From Kordiimonas pumila (GTDB lineage: Bacteria > Pseudomonadota > Alphaproteobacteria > Sphingomonadales > Kordiimonadaceae), in NCBI RefSeq assembly GCF_015240255.1, contig NZ_CP061205.1, forward strand, positions 3,768,501-3,832,500: DNA of 64,000 nucleotides. Direction: 5' to 3'. Positions 36,570 through 44,502 of the stretch are shown here, piece after piece. The notes below the pieces were generated by a model. It searched no databases. It saw only the letters and a program-made list of their open reading frames with translations, and was not told the DNA's origin. Within the stretch, counting starts at the first letter, position 1, and every line of letters begins with the position of its first letter. The position numbers were made by a program, and so were the translations under genes.

Positions 36570-38027
36570 CTATAATTCCCGGTTTAATTCGCTGGCTTCG
36601 GCAGGTTCCCCGAATAAATAACCCTGCGCAAATTCAATGTGCCCTTCAAGGGCCTGCAACACTTTGTCTTCCGTTTCAATACGGCTGGCAATAAGCTGCA
36701 TTCCCTTCCTTCGCAGTGATGCCTTAAAAGCATCTGCATCCCCTTCATCAGGATGTGCGGTTGCCAGATCATTAATATCTGCCTTTATAAACTGAAACCG
36801 GCGTTCTTCAAGTGCAGCAAAATCCTGCTCGAAACTCGTAACCGAATCCATTGAAAACCCAAAGCCTTTACGGGCCAAGGTTTGCAGGCGATCCAGCACA
36901 CTTCCATCGAGAAGATTATAATCTTCCTGCGACACTTCAAAAATGAGCCGCCGGGAGAACTCCTCATTCGCAGTCATGAAATCAATAAACTGTGGGAAAA
37001 ACTCTTCATCCGCCATGGAATACCGCGACATATTACAGAAAAACCGCAAATCAGGCCGGCGTTTTCCCATGCGACGCACCAATTGAATCAGCCTAAATAG
37101 CAGCAGGTTATCAATCGTACCTATCAAGCCTTTGCTTTCTGCCACCTTCATATATTGCCTAGGCAATATAATGCGGCCTTCTTCATCACGCATGCGCGAA
37201 AAACATTCGAAGTGCACGGTTCGCCGCGATGGCAAACTAACAATTGGCTGCATATAAAGATCAACCCGGTTTTCAGAAAGTGAGCTTCTAACCACCGAAA
37301 GTAATTGATCTTCACGTTTAATAATTCTGATAGGGGCTTTTTTCTTAACAGGTAGGCCCCGCCGTGTTGCAGACCTGCCCGCAGGGCCGGTAGGTGCAGA
37401 ATCTCCGGCTTCTGAAACAACATCATCGGCTTCTGGCTTTTTGCCCGCTCGCACAACCAGCGCCACTTCTTCAGGCGTAAGATCCAGCTCTTCAATTTCG
37501 GCAGCGGTCAAGGCATCATCTGATACATCGTCATCATCAGCTTGCTTAGCAAGTAACGCTGTATCAGTTTCGACCCCAGAGTCATTTTTTGCATCAATGC
37601 TTAAGCTCATCGCCTCTTCTTCTGTCGGCAGAGGCATATCTGACGGCACAAGACCGCCTTTAAGTTCGAGTTCTTTTTTGGTTACTTGCGATAGAAGGGT
37701 TTGCAAAACCTTAAGCTCTGAGACAAGAAGTTCGCTTTTTTCCTCACCTTCGCGGCCCCGGTTTTCAAGCTCGCGTCTTGTTCGCTCCAAATCCTTACGT
37801 AAAATTGTGGCTGAATCCTCAAGCTTAGCAATACGCTGCTGCGCATCAGCCAAGCTGCGACCATTTACCAGCACATTCTGAACTTGCCATGCGCCGAAAA
37901 AAACCGCCATGCCTAAAAAGGTGGCCATATCACTATCAAAACCAAGTAGTCGCGGCGGAATAATAACCACCGCTGCCCCCAAGATAGCATAAGAAAGTAA
38001 CAAGAGAATCTGCGTTACTGGTGCCAT
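36570..38027 (-). CDS. TipF-like membrane protein with degenerate EAL domain
   Basis: A 485-residue protein with two N-terminal hydrophobic segments (residues about 6-25 and 36-52), a coiled coil (60-110), an acidic/Ala-rich linker, and a C-terminal EAL-type domain (from about 240). The catalytic EAL triplet reads ECF, and the usual DDFGTG reads MDSVTS, so phosphodiesterase activity is unlikely; QPIVSL, a retained Asn (FFCNMS) and a final QGYLFGEP survive. The layout is that of TipF, a c-di-GMP receptor that controls flagellum assembly in Caulobacter. Assignment as TipF is inferred from layout and from cheY-cheZ nearby. A GTG at 38033 is an alternative start. Confidence 0.72.
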   Translation of the reverse strand: MAPVTQILLLLSYAILGAAVVIIPPRLLGFDSDMATFLGMAVFFGAWQVQNVLVNGRSLADAQQRIAKLEDSATILRKDLERTRRELENRGREGEEKSELLVSELKVLQTLLSQVTKKELELKGGLVPSDMPLPTEEEAMSLSIDAKNDSGVETDTALLAKQADDDDVSDDALTAAEIEELDLTPEEVALVVRAGKKPEADDVVSEAGDSAPTGPAGRSATRRGLPVKKKAPIRIIKREDQLLSVVRSSLSENRVDLYMQPIVSLPSRRTVHFECFSRMRDEEGRIILPRQYMKVAESKGLIGTIDNLLLFRLIQLVRRMGKRRPDLRFFCNMSRYSMADEEFFPQFIDFMTANEEFSRRLIFEVSQEDYNLLDGSVLDRLQTLARKGFGFSMDSVTSFEQDFAALEERRFQFIKADINDLATAHPDEGDADAFKASLRRKGMQLIASRIETEDKVLQALEGHIEFAQGYLFGEPAEASELNREL

Positions 38028-38191
38028 AAACACGATATCCTGTTTTTGCCTATCGATAAGTGTTTTCGCATGCTGGCATACTCTACCTTTTTCGTTAAGA
38101 AATTTATTTCCATAAAGTCACACTTAACAAGGCGGTTAAAGAGTGGCATCATGCTGCGAAACTTCTTGCTACCATAAATGGGGATGTAGCT

Positions 38192-38914
38192 GTGAAAAAA
38201 ATTCTGATCGTACTTTTGTTGGTTATACTGGCTGGCGGCGTGTTTCTTTATACTAAACTTGATAGTATTATTAAAACAGGCATTGAAACTGAAGGCCCTA
38301 AAACGCTGAATGTAAGCGTTGATTTAGATGGCATTAGCCTTTCTCCCTTCTCTGGTAAAATTAATGTTAAAGGCCTTGAACTAGGGCAACCAAACGGTTT
38401 TGGCGAAGGTGCAATCGCCAGCATTGGGTCTTTTGACATGAAAGTGGAGCCCAGGACCCTAATGTCAAACCATATCATTATTGATTCGATCAATATAGGC
38501 CAACCCGTATTTGATGTACGGATGCAAGGCAGTAAATCGAATATAAAAGCGCTGCAAGACGGGCTAGATTTACCTGCTACCGAACCAACAGCACCAGAAG
38601 ATGAAATTACCCTAACAATTCGCAGCCTCGTCGTATCGAACCCGCGTATCCTTGCATCGTCAGATGGTGCTCTCAAACTAGATGAGGATATAAAGCTGGC
38701 CGATTTCAAGTTAACCAACCTCGGCACTGATGAAAAAGGCCTGGCCCCACGCGAAATTGCACGCCATGTTATGGATACCTTACAACCCCAGATTACAAAG
38801 GCACTGATAGCCGCAGGCGCATCTGGAAAAGTAAAAGACCTGGCTGACGGTGCCAAAGATAAACTTGAAAAGGGTCTGGGTGGTTTACTCGATAAACTAA
38901 AAAAAGATAAATAG
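38192..38914 (+). CDS. AsmA-like membrane-anchored protein
   Basis: A 240-residue protein with an N-terminal signal anchor (ILIVLLLVILAGGVFLYT) and a periplasmic part in which beta strands resemble AsmA/DUF748-like repeats (LDGISLSPFSGKINVKGLEL; HIIIDSINIGQPVFDV). AsmA-type proteins bridge or support the cell envelope and lipid transport. The last 40 residues are helical and lysine-rich. The start is GTG with GGGGA seven bases upstream. Only the general family resemblance is claimed. Confidence 0.6.
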   Translation: MKKILIVLLLVILAGGVFLYTKLDSIIKTGIETEGPKTLNVSVDLDGISLSPFSGKINVKGLELGQPNGFGEGAIASIGSFDMKVEPRTLMSNHIIIDSINIGQPVFDVRMQGSKSNIKALQDGLDLPATEPTAPEDEITLTIRSLVVSNPRILASSDGALKLDEDIKLADFKLTNLGTDEKGLAPREIARHVMDTLQPQITKALIAAGASGKVKDLADGAKDKLEKGLGGLLDKLKKDK

Positions 38915-39006
38915 GCCCTAGTACTAAAATGCGATTGATTTACAGACCAATAAGTCCAATATATCTCACTTGCTAATTATTTACCCTTTGAAGGAAGGCT
39001 TTCATC

Positions 39007-39306
39007 ATGACACTGGAAAAGATCACCGAGGAAATGCGTAATCGCATTGGGGCACATTCACCCCTTTCAGCAATTATCAAGTTTAACTTTGGTGATGAAG
39101 GCGTGGTACGCATCGACGGGAAAGCCTCTCCAACGGTGGTTGATAATGCTGACACAGAAGCCGATTGCACAATCACTGTTACCAAAGACAATTTCCTCCA
39201 AATTGTTGAAGGTGACCTGAACCCCCAAATGGCCTTTATGACAGGTAAGCTGCGAGTGGAAGGTGACATGAGTCTTGCAATGCAGCTTGGGTCTATTCTT
39301 GGGTAA
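39007..39306 (+). CDS. SCP2 sterol-binding domain protein
   Basis: A 99-residue stand-alone SCP2 domain: ITVTKDNFLQIVEGDLNPQMAFMTGKLRVEGD is the diagnostic run (shown in part: GDLNPQMAFMTGKLRVEGD). SCP2 proteins bind hydrophobic ligands such as acyl-CoAs or sterols. It is 93 bases after the AsmA-like gene and 26 bases before the DUF1499 gene, and an AAGGAAGG ribosome binding site precedes its ATG. An acyl-CoA-related role would fit the acyl-CoA dehydrogenase 2.5 kb away, but that is weak evidence. Confidence 0.9.
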   Translation: MTLEKITEEMRNRIGAHSPLSAIIKFNFGDEGVVRIDGKASPTVVDNADTEADCTITVTKDNFLQIVEGDLNPQMAFMTGKLRVEGDMSLAMQLGSILG

Positions 39307-39332
39307 ATGCACAAAAGCTCGACAAGGCGCAT

Positions 39333-39845
39333 ATGCTGAATAAGTTTCGCAACCTAACAGTTGGGCTAAGCCTGATCATTCTGGTCGGACTGCTTGGCAT
39401 GTATCTTTATGTTCAGGCTGGAAAAGGCGAAGCTATTTTTGGCAGTACCTCGGGTTCACTTGAACCTACAGATTTTGAGAGCCTTGTCTATCCATCTGCT
39501 GTGCCAGCATATCTTATATGCCCCGAGAGCCTTTGCCGCAACGCGGTTACTGATACAGCCACCCCTACATTCAATATGGATACCGCAGCGCTTAGGCAAA
39601 AAGTCGTAGACTATGCCGACAGCATGCCAACCATCAAAACCCACAGCTTTAATATTCAGTCAAACCAGTTTGATTTTTTAGAACGCCTGCCGGGGGAGCA
39701 TTTTCCTTCTGTTGTTTCCGTGCGGATTCTGGAAGATACCCCCTACACAAGCCAGATTGCCATATATAGCTACAAGCCCGTCGGCGATGGCTCAGACAAC
39801 GACCACCGGGATCTGGTCGAACGCTGGATTAACAACCTCCAATAA
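39333..39845 (+). CDS. DUF1499 domain-containing protein
   Basis: A 170-residue protein with one N-terminal membrane segment (VGLSLIILVGLLGMYLYV) and a soluble domain that matches DUF1499 (LPGEHFPSVVSVRILEDTP and SYKPVGDGSDN). The family has no assigned biochemical function. Its ATG lies 26 bases after the SCP2 stop, consistent with one transcript from 38192 or 39007. Confidence 0.78.
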   Translation: MLNKFRNLTVGLSLIILVGLLGMYLYVQAGKGEAIFGSTSGSLEPTDFESLVYPSAVPAYLICPESLCRNAVTDTATPTFNMDTAALRQKVVDYADSMPTIKTHSFNIQSNQFDFLERLPGEHFPSVVSVRILEDTPYTSQIAIYSYKPVGDGSDNDHRDLVERWINNLQ

Positions 39846-39850
39846 ATGGA

Positions 39851-40294
39851 TTAAACTTTCAGGTCTGATTCGCCCTGTATCTCGCCCTTTGTTGCTGCGG
39901 TGTTGTCGTCAGAAACCGTTAAAGACTGATTATTCAGAATTGTTTCCCGCACGTTTGCCTGTACCGATGCATAATTAGCATGTGCTAACCCAATGCGGTC
40001 TGGGGCAACAAAATTTGCGCCTGCTTCCTGCGTTCTTGTTTCAGCAAGTAATAACAAAGAGCTGGTCGACAATAACGTATTGCCATTTTTTTTATCTACT
40101 GGCTTTTCCGTAGGCGCTGCTGTCGTTGGTTTGGGGATATAAAAGTTGCGCTGGATACCGGCAACATCACTAACCGCACGGGCAAGGGTATTCACACCTC
40201 CAATAGAAGATGTGGCTGATCGCTCTACACGTGCACCACCTGTCACAGCCTGTGACTGAGCGGCAATTGCAGCCTCTGCCATATTGGCACCCAT
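39851..40294 (-). CDS. Hypothetical protein, low-complexity
   Basis: A 147-residue open frame on the opposite strand from its neighbours, ending 5 bases after the DUF1499 stop. Ala/Thr/Ser/Asn-rich, with a central proline/lysine stretch (IPKPTTAAPTEKPVDKK) and no hydrophobic helix. I recognise no family. The codon use is similar to neighbours and the start has GGGTAA upstream, which supports a real gene, but there is no independent check. Confidence 0.5.
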   Translation of the reverse strand: MGANMAEAAIAAQSQAVTGGARVERSATSSIGGVNTLARAVSDVAGIQRNFYIPKPTTAAPTEKPVDKKNGNTLLSTSSLLLLAETRTQEAGANFVAPDRIGLAHANYASVQANVRETILNNQSLTVSDDNTAATKGEIQGESDLKV

Positions 40295-40499
40295 TTTTGT
40301 TACCCATGCTTATTTTAGCCTAAAACAGGCTCTTTTGGCAATATGAAGGTTGATTCCCCCCTAGCGTGTACGAAAGGCATGTGCTATCGCTCGCTCTTTA
40401 GCGGCTTTGTCTTTGACTGTGACAGTTAGAGTTATGTCACAAATGGAGGGGGGCAAACACCGCATCGGTGATTTGAGTAAAGAAAAGCGATTTAGAATT

Positions 40500-41228
40500 A
40501 TGGACCAGAATACGCTCGCCATTTATATTCATGAACTGCGCAATCAGTGCATTCATGCTCAGGCTTCATTTAATCTTTTTAACCAAGCAATCCAAAGCCA
40601 GCAAGGTCAGGCCATACTGTATAGCGGCCAGATGATTCTCGTACCTGCAAGCCAGATTTCTTCGCTGTTATGGCCAACACGCGCTAGAGCGCGAGGCCGA
40701 GGCGAAGCCCTGCGGAAAGTTCTGCAACTCGGCGACAAGCACCCCCTGAATGATCGTCGCCTCTCCGAGATATGGGAACGTGCTGACGAAAAAACCGAAG
40801 AATGGATCAACGCAACACGCGGTAAACAGGTTGCCTTTGACTTTATAGGTGACCCTGCAAAACTGGGGGATGGCACCACAACAAGTGACTGTGTATACCG
40901 TGGTTTCAACCCAGAATCACATGTATATACGTACCGGGGGGTTGGCTTTAATCTGCCCGCTGTTGCAAAGGCTATTTCAGATGTAGGTAACAGGGTAAAC
41001 GCAGTTTACCGCCAGATGTTCCCTGAACAGGCCAAAGCTGAAGACGAAGCCCGCAAAAAAGCAATGGAGGCACAGCAGGCCGCTGCATCAAAGACCACTG
41101 CTCCCGCTTCACCAGCTGCAACCGGGGCTGCACCTGAAGCGCCTGCTGCTCCCAAGAAAGCAGCTAAAAAGCCAGCAGCCAAAAAACCGGCGGCGAAGAA
41201 AAAAGCGGCAACTGACGACAAAAAATAG
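40500..41228 (+). CDS. Hypothetical protein with a histone H1-like Lys/Ala/Pro tail
   Basis: A 242-residue protein of unknown family. Residues 1-185 form a soluble helical domain with conserved-looking segments (IYIHELRNQCIHAQASFNLF; SLLWPTRARARGRGEAL). After a helical Ala/Glu/Lys-rich stretch, the last 40 residues are repeats of KKAAKKPAAKKPAAKKK, as in bacterial histone H1-like tails, which bind DNA or RNA non-specifically. Met at 40500 is the preferred start; Met codons at 40434 and 40443 in the same frame are possible and would add about 20 residues. Function unknown. Confidence 0.65.
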   Translation: MDQNTLAIYIHELRNQCIHAQASFNLFNQAIQSQQGQAILYSGQMILVPASQISSLLWPTRARARGRGEALRKVLQLGDKHPLNDRRLSEIWERADEKTEEWINATRGKQVAFDFIGDPAKLGDGTTTSDCVYRGFNPESHVYTYRGVGFNLPAVAKAISDVGNRVNAVYRQMFPEQAKAEDEARKKAMEAQQAAASKTTAPASPAATGAAPEAPAAPKKAAKKPAAKKPAAKKKAATDDKK

Positions 41229-41336
41229 CCTGATTTAAATGCTTAAATGGCAGGAACAAATCTGATGCCTGCCACTTATATGCCCTTTTTCATACTTGAA
41301 AATATGGCAAGCATTCATCAAAGGAACTTTACGACC

Positions 41337-41684
41337 ATGAAAAAAACCTGTTTGGTACTAATAACAAGTGCTTTCATCTCCTGGGGGGCTGCCGCTGCAG
41401 AAGATTGCGGCGAACCGCCAGTGAATTACCCTACTATCCCAAACGGTGAAACATCCGATGCCGAGCAGATCAGGATTGCACGTGATGCTGTTGTTGCCTA
41501 CTCAGACACGGTTGATGCATATATTGCCTGTATGGATCAGCGCGGCCAGCTTTTGCTACCTTACATGAGTAAAGACCAGAGACTGCGCTGGGATGAAGAC
41601 CTTGCAAACCTGCATAATAAACGCCGTGACATGCAAACAGAAATGAACATGGCTATCCGCTCCTACCGCAAAACAAACAATTAA
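41337..41684 (+). CDS. Small exported hypothetical protein
   Basis: A 115-residue protein with a clear signal peptide (MKKTCLVLITSAFISWGAAAAED, cleavage likely after the AAAA). The mature part has two cysteines (in EDCGEPP and IACMDQ) that could form one disulfide, and an amphipathic helical C-terminus. The start at 41337 is chosen because it gives the signal peptide; the frame opens earlier at 41247. I know no family for it. Confidence 0.65.
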   Translation: MKKTCLVLITSAFISWGAAAAEDCGEPPVNYPTIPNGETSDAEQIRIARDAVVAYSDTVDAYIACMDQRGQLLLPYMSKDQRLRWDEDLANLHNKRRDMQTEMNMAIRSYRKTNN

Positions 41685-41802
41685 GGCATGCCTAGATAAC
41701 TGCCCTAAAATTGTTTCACCCATTTTCTTGGTTGACGAGACGCAAAGCTGCGCCATTTCATACCTATAAGAAATCGGGGAACAAAACGGGGATTATCAGA
41801 TC

Positions 41803-42942
41803 ATGCTTGCACGCCGCGCCATTTATGAGGAAGAGCACCATATTTTCAGGGATTCTGTTAGAAAGTTTTTTCTGACAGAAGCGGCGCCGAATCATGCAGA
41901 CTGGAGTAAAGCCGGTCAGGTTCCTCGCAGTTTCTGGAATAAGCTTGGTGCAACAGGAATGCTGTGCCCACAATTATCCGAAGAATACGGCGGTGCAGGC
42001 GGTGATTACCGTTTAAACTGCATTATAAATGAAGAACAGGCCTATAACCGGGGCGGCGGCGCAGCTATCGCCGTTCATTCAGACATAGTTGCTCCCTATT
42101 TGCTCCATTATGGGTCTGACGATCTTAAAGAGCGTATCCTAAGCAGAATGGCGAGTGGCGAAATGGTCGGGGCTATTGCCATGACAGAGCCCGGCACAGG
42201 TAGTGACCTTCAGGGCATGAAGACAACAGCAAAACTAGACGGTAACCATTATGTTGTTAAGGGCTCCAAGACCTTCATATCTAACGGCCAAAACTGCGAT
42301 TTTGTTATCGTTGCCTGTAAAACAGACGCGGCAGCTGGTGCCCACGGTGTTAGCCTTATAATCGTTGAGGCAGATAGAGAAGGCTTTCGCCGCGGCCGAA
42401 ACCTCGATAAAATTGGTCAACACTCCTCTGATACATCCGAGCTGTTTTTTGATGAAGTACGTGTACCGGCAACAAACCTTATCGGACATGAAGGCGCCGG
42501 CTTTATGTACCTAATGCAGCAACTACCGCAAGAGCGACTGTCAATTGGCGTTATTGCCATGGCAAGTGCACAGCGTGCCTTTGATATTACGCTCGATTAT
42601 GTGAAAGAGCGTGAAGCGTTTGGCAAGCCTATCCTACATTTTCAAAACACACGGTTTAAAATGGCGGAAATGAAAACAGAGCTTGAGGTAGGCTGGGCTT
42701 TCATTGATCAGTGCATTAGCCGCCACCTTAAAGGCGAGCTTGATGCCGTGGGCGGCGCCATGTCAAAGCTTTGGACCACAGAAATGCAAGGTCGTATTGC
42801 CGACACCTGCCTGCAACTGCATGGTGGTTACGGCTTTATGGCAGAATATGAAATTGCTCATCACTTTACAGACGCCCGTGTACAGCGCATATACGGCGGC
42901 ACTTCTGAAATCATGAAAGAACTGATCGGCAGATCTCTATAA
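41803..42942 (+). CDS. Acyl-CoA dehydrogenase, long-chain (LCAD)-like
   Basis: A 379-residue flavoprotein that oxidises acyl-CoA to the 2-enoyl-CoA and passes electrons to ETF. AMTEPGTGSDLQGMKTTA is the FAD/acyl-CoA motif. Where short-chain enzymes have YEGT with the catalytic Glu near the C-terminus, this has YGGTSEIM, so the base must be elsewhere; Glu244 in LPQERLSIG occupies the position used in LCAD and isovaleryl-CoA dehydrogenase. The region around it is close to LCAD. The substrate is probably long or branched acyl-CoA. Confidence 0.88.
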   Translation: MLARRAIYEEEHHIFRDSVRKFFLTEAAPNHADWSKAGQVPRSFWNKLGATGMLCPQLSEEYGGAGGDYRLNCIINEEQAYNRGGGAAIAVHSDIVAPYLLHYGSDDLKERILSRMASGEMVGAIAMTEPGTGSDLQGMKTTAKLDGNHYVVKGSKTFISNGQNCDFVIVACKTDAAAGAHGVSLIIVEADREGFRRGRNLDKIGQHSSDTSELFFDEVRVPATNLIGHEGAGFMYLMQQLPQERLSIGVIAMASAQRAFDITLDYVKEREAFGKPILHFQNTRFKMAEMKTELEVGWAFIDQCISRHLKGELDAVGGAMSKLWTTEMQGRIADTCLQLHGGYGFMAEYEIAHHFTDARVQRIYGGTSEIMKELIGRSL

Positions 42943-43056
42943 ACCTGTTGATTCACATATTTTTTACGGTTACTGCCTGATGATACTGGACGGCGGCATA
43001 AACAGTTTTTATGATCGCCGCACAAAACAGGGCTAACCGCAAAAGAGGCAAAAAAC

Positions 43057-43236
43057 ATGGCACGTCAAAAAGTTACCCTTAAAGCAAGCTTGCCACATGG
43101 CACCTTTTACTGGGTTACAGAAGTTGATGCGCGCAGCGAAGAAGAAGCTGTTGTTGCTGCCGAGAACCTGTTTCTAGCCGAAATGGACCGAATTGATGAA
43201 TGGGCTTTTTCTGACTTTGAAGTAGAACGAGCTTAA
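43057..43236 (+). CDS. Small hypothetical protein (59 aa)
   Basis: ATG at 43057 with AAAAGAGG upstream, running to TAA at 43234-43236. The product begins MARQKVTLKASLPHGTFYWV, continues TEVDARSEEEAVVAAENLF, and ends FEVERA. It has a beta-beta-alpha-like pattern, net acidic, with no membrane segment. Codon use looks like that of neighbours. It ends 3 bases before the convergent SRPBCC gene stop. I recognise no family. Confidence 0.6.
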   Translation: MARQKVTLKASLPHGTFYWVTEVDARSEEEAVVAAENLFLAEMDRIDEWAFSDFEVERA

Positions 43237-43239
43237 GTT

Positions 43240-43833
43240 TTACGGAGCAGTCTTCTGTTCCGTAAGGTTACATTCTGATTTTACAGTCCAACGATCCAGT
43301 GCATCAAGCGAACCAATAACACGCTTGTCCTGATCATCTTTACTCAGGAAAAACCAGAACCGGTCTTTATAAGTTACCGGGAATATTGTTTCTTCTATTT
43401 CCACGCGGGTCTGACAGGGACCCGCAGGTACCAGATCAATTCTTAGCCAGCGCTTATCCATATCAGATTCCTGATATGACGCAAAAACACGACCAGGGAG
43501 GCTCTCTGTAACTTTTTCCAGTGAGTGCCAGCGCTTTGTGCCGCGCTTCCAAAATAGGAGCCGCGTTGTCCCTTTCTGCCCTGCATCCCCGGAAAGCACC
43601 CCTGTATCAATCAGTTCTGTTGTCCAACGATCCCGGTTATCATCACTTATAATCCAAGGCCAAAGGGTTGCAGCTTCCACCGAAATCAGTTTTTCATGCT
43701 TTATATGAAAGGCCCCATCATAAACCAACGCAGCGTGCACCACCATGGCCACAGCAATCGAACACAATAAGCCTACCACTGATTTATGATATAAATTCCA
43801 GTCTCTGAACCTGTCCTTTGGCCGATGAGCCAC
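43240..43833 (-). CDS. Membrane-anchored SRPBCC-like protein
   Basis: A 197-residue protein with one N-terminal hydrophobic segment (SVVGLLCSIAVAMVVHAALV) followed by a domain with the SRPBCC pattern (VSVEAATLWPWIISDDNRDRW-like start, then RIDLVPAGPCQTRVEIEE). SRPBCC proteins bind hydrophobic ligands; a membrane-tethered one facing the periplasm is uncommon. GTG start with AAGGAG seven bases upstream. Role unknown. Confidence 0.65.
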   Translation of the reverse strand: MAHRPKDRFRDWNLYHKSVVGLLCSIAVAMVVHAALVYDGAFHIKHEKLISVEAATLWPWIISDDNRDRWTTELIDTGVLSGDAGQKGTTRLLFWKRGTKRWHSLEKVTESLPGRVFASYQESDMDKRWLRIDLVPAGPCQTRVEIEETIFPVTYKDRFWFFLSKDDQDKRVIGSLDALDRWTVKSECNLTEQKTAP

Positions 43834-43938
43834 TGTGACGCTCCTTACAATATACTTGACCTACCCTTGAAGTTTATTCACCCTCAAACCACTTACAGTT
43901 GGGTAAGCTAAGGGTATCCATAACAGGGGGATTTGAAA

Positions 43939-44328
43939 ATGGCTATTACACTTATTGCCGCAAGCTTTATTGGGCTACTTCTTATTTATCTTTCTTATAA
44001 TGTATCAAAAGTACGCGGGAAAACCAAAACCAGTGTTGGCGACGGCGGCCATCCTGAACTGCAGAATGCCATTCGTGCACAAGGCAACTTGGTGGAATAT
44101 GCGCCAATGGCACTGTTACTGTTGTGGCTGCTTGAATACCATAATGTTAGCCAGTATCTTGTGCTTCTACTCGCTATTGCACTTGTAGCCGGACGCTATA
44201 TGCACGGCCTAACATTTGGCAAGTTTGAAGGGCGTAATCCTTACCGCTTTGTTGGCACACTCTTGACATGGCTCGTGATCGTGATCGCTAGCATTGCTGG
44301 GCTTTTAAAAGGCTATCACATTATGTAA
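43939..44328 (+). CDS. MAPEG family membrane protein
   Basis: A 129-residue protein with four hydrophobic segments. ELQNAIRAQGNLVEYAPMAL is the conserved MAPEG helix region with the Arg, Asn, and Glu residues of glutathione S-transferase-like members. MAPEG enzymes conjugate or reduce hydrophobic compounds with glutathione in the membrane. The ATG at 43939 follows GGGGGAT at a good distance; TTG at 43933 is too close to that site. A terminator follows. Confidence 0.9.
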   Translation: MAITLIAASFIGLLLIYLSYNVSKVRGKTKTSVGDGGHPELQNAIRAQGNLVEYAPMALLLLWLLEYHNVSQYLVLLLAIALVAGRYMHGLTFGKFEGRNPYRFVGTLLTWLVIVIASIAGLLKGYHIM

Positions 44329-44353
44329 CCCCTTTGGGTTACCGCAGCATATG

Positions 44354-44379
44354 AAAGGCGGCTTGGTGTCGCCTTTTTT
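44354..44379 (+). terminator. Rho-independent terminator after the MAPEG gene
   Basis: AAAGGCG (44354-44360), 9-base loop, CGCCTTTTTT (44370-44379). A second hairpin, GTAACCC-CTTT-GGGTTAC, at 44325-44342 spans the MAPEG stop codon. Confidence 0.82.
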
Positions 44380-44502
44380 GGTCTTTAAAAGCAAAAGCCT
44401 TGGTTGACGCAAGCGCACTGCCATATCATAAGAGCCTTCGCATTATAACCGAAAGCCAGAATCCTGTATTTTGGGGAACCTCAGAGCGGACTTTGACCCA
44501 TA

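Noticed and set aside
38140-38191. Sigma-54 promoter before the AsmA-like gene (TGGCATCATGCTGCG)
   Set aside because: The GG-to-GC spacing is one base short of the required distance.
42880-42942. Missing catalytic Glu in the acyl-CoA dehydrogenase (YGGT in place of YEGT)
   Set aside because: This is normal for LCAD and isovaleryl-CoA dehydrogenase types, whose base is at the position of Glu244.
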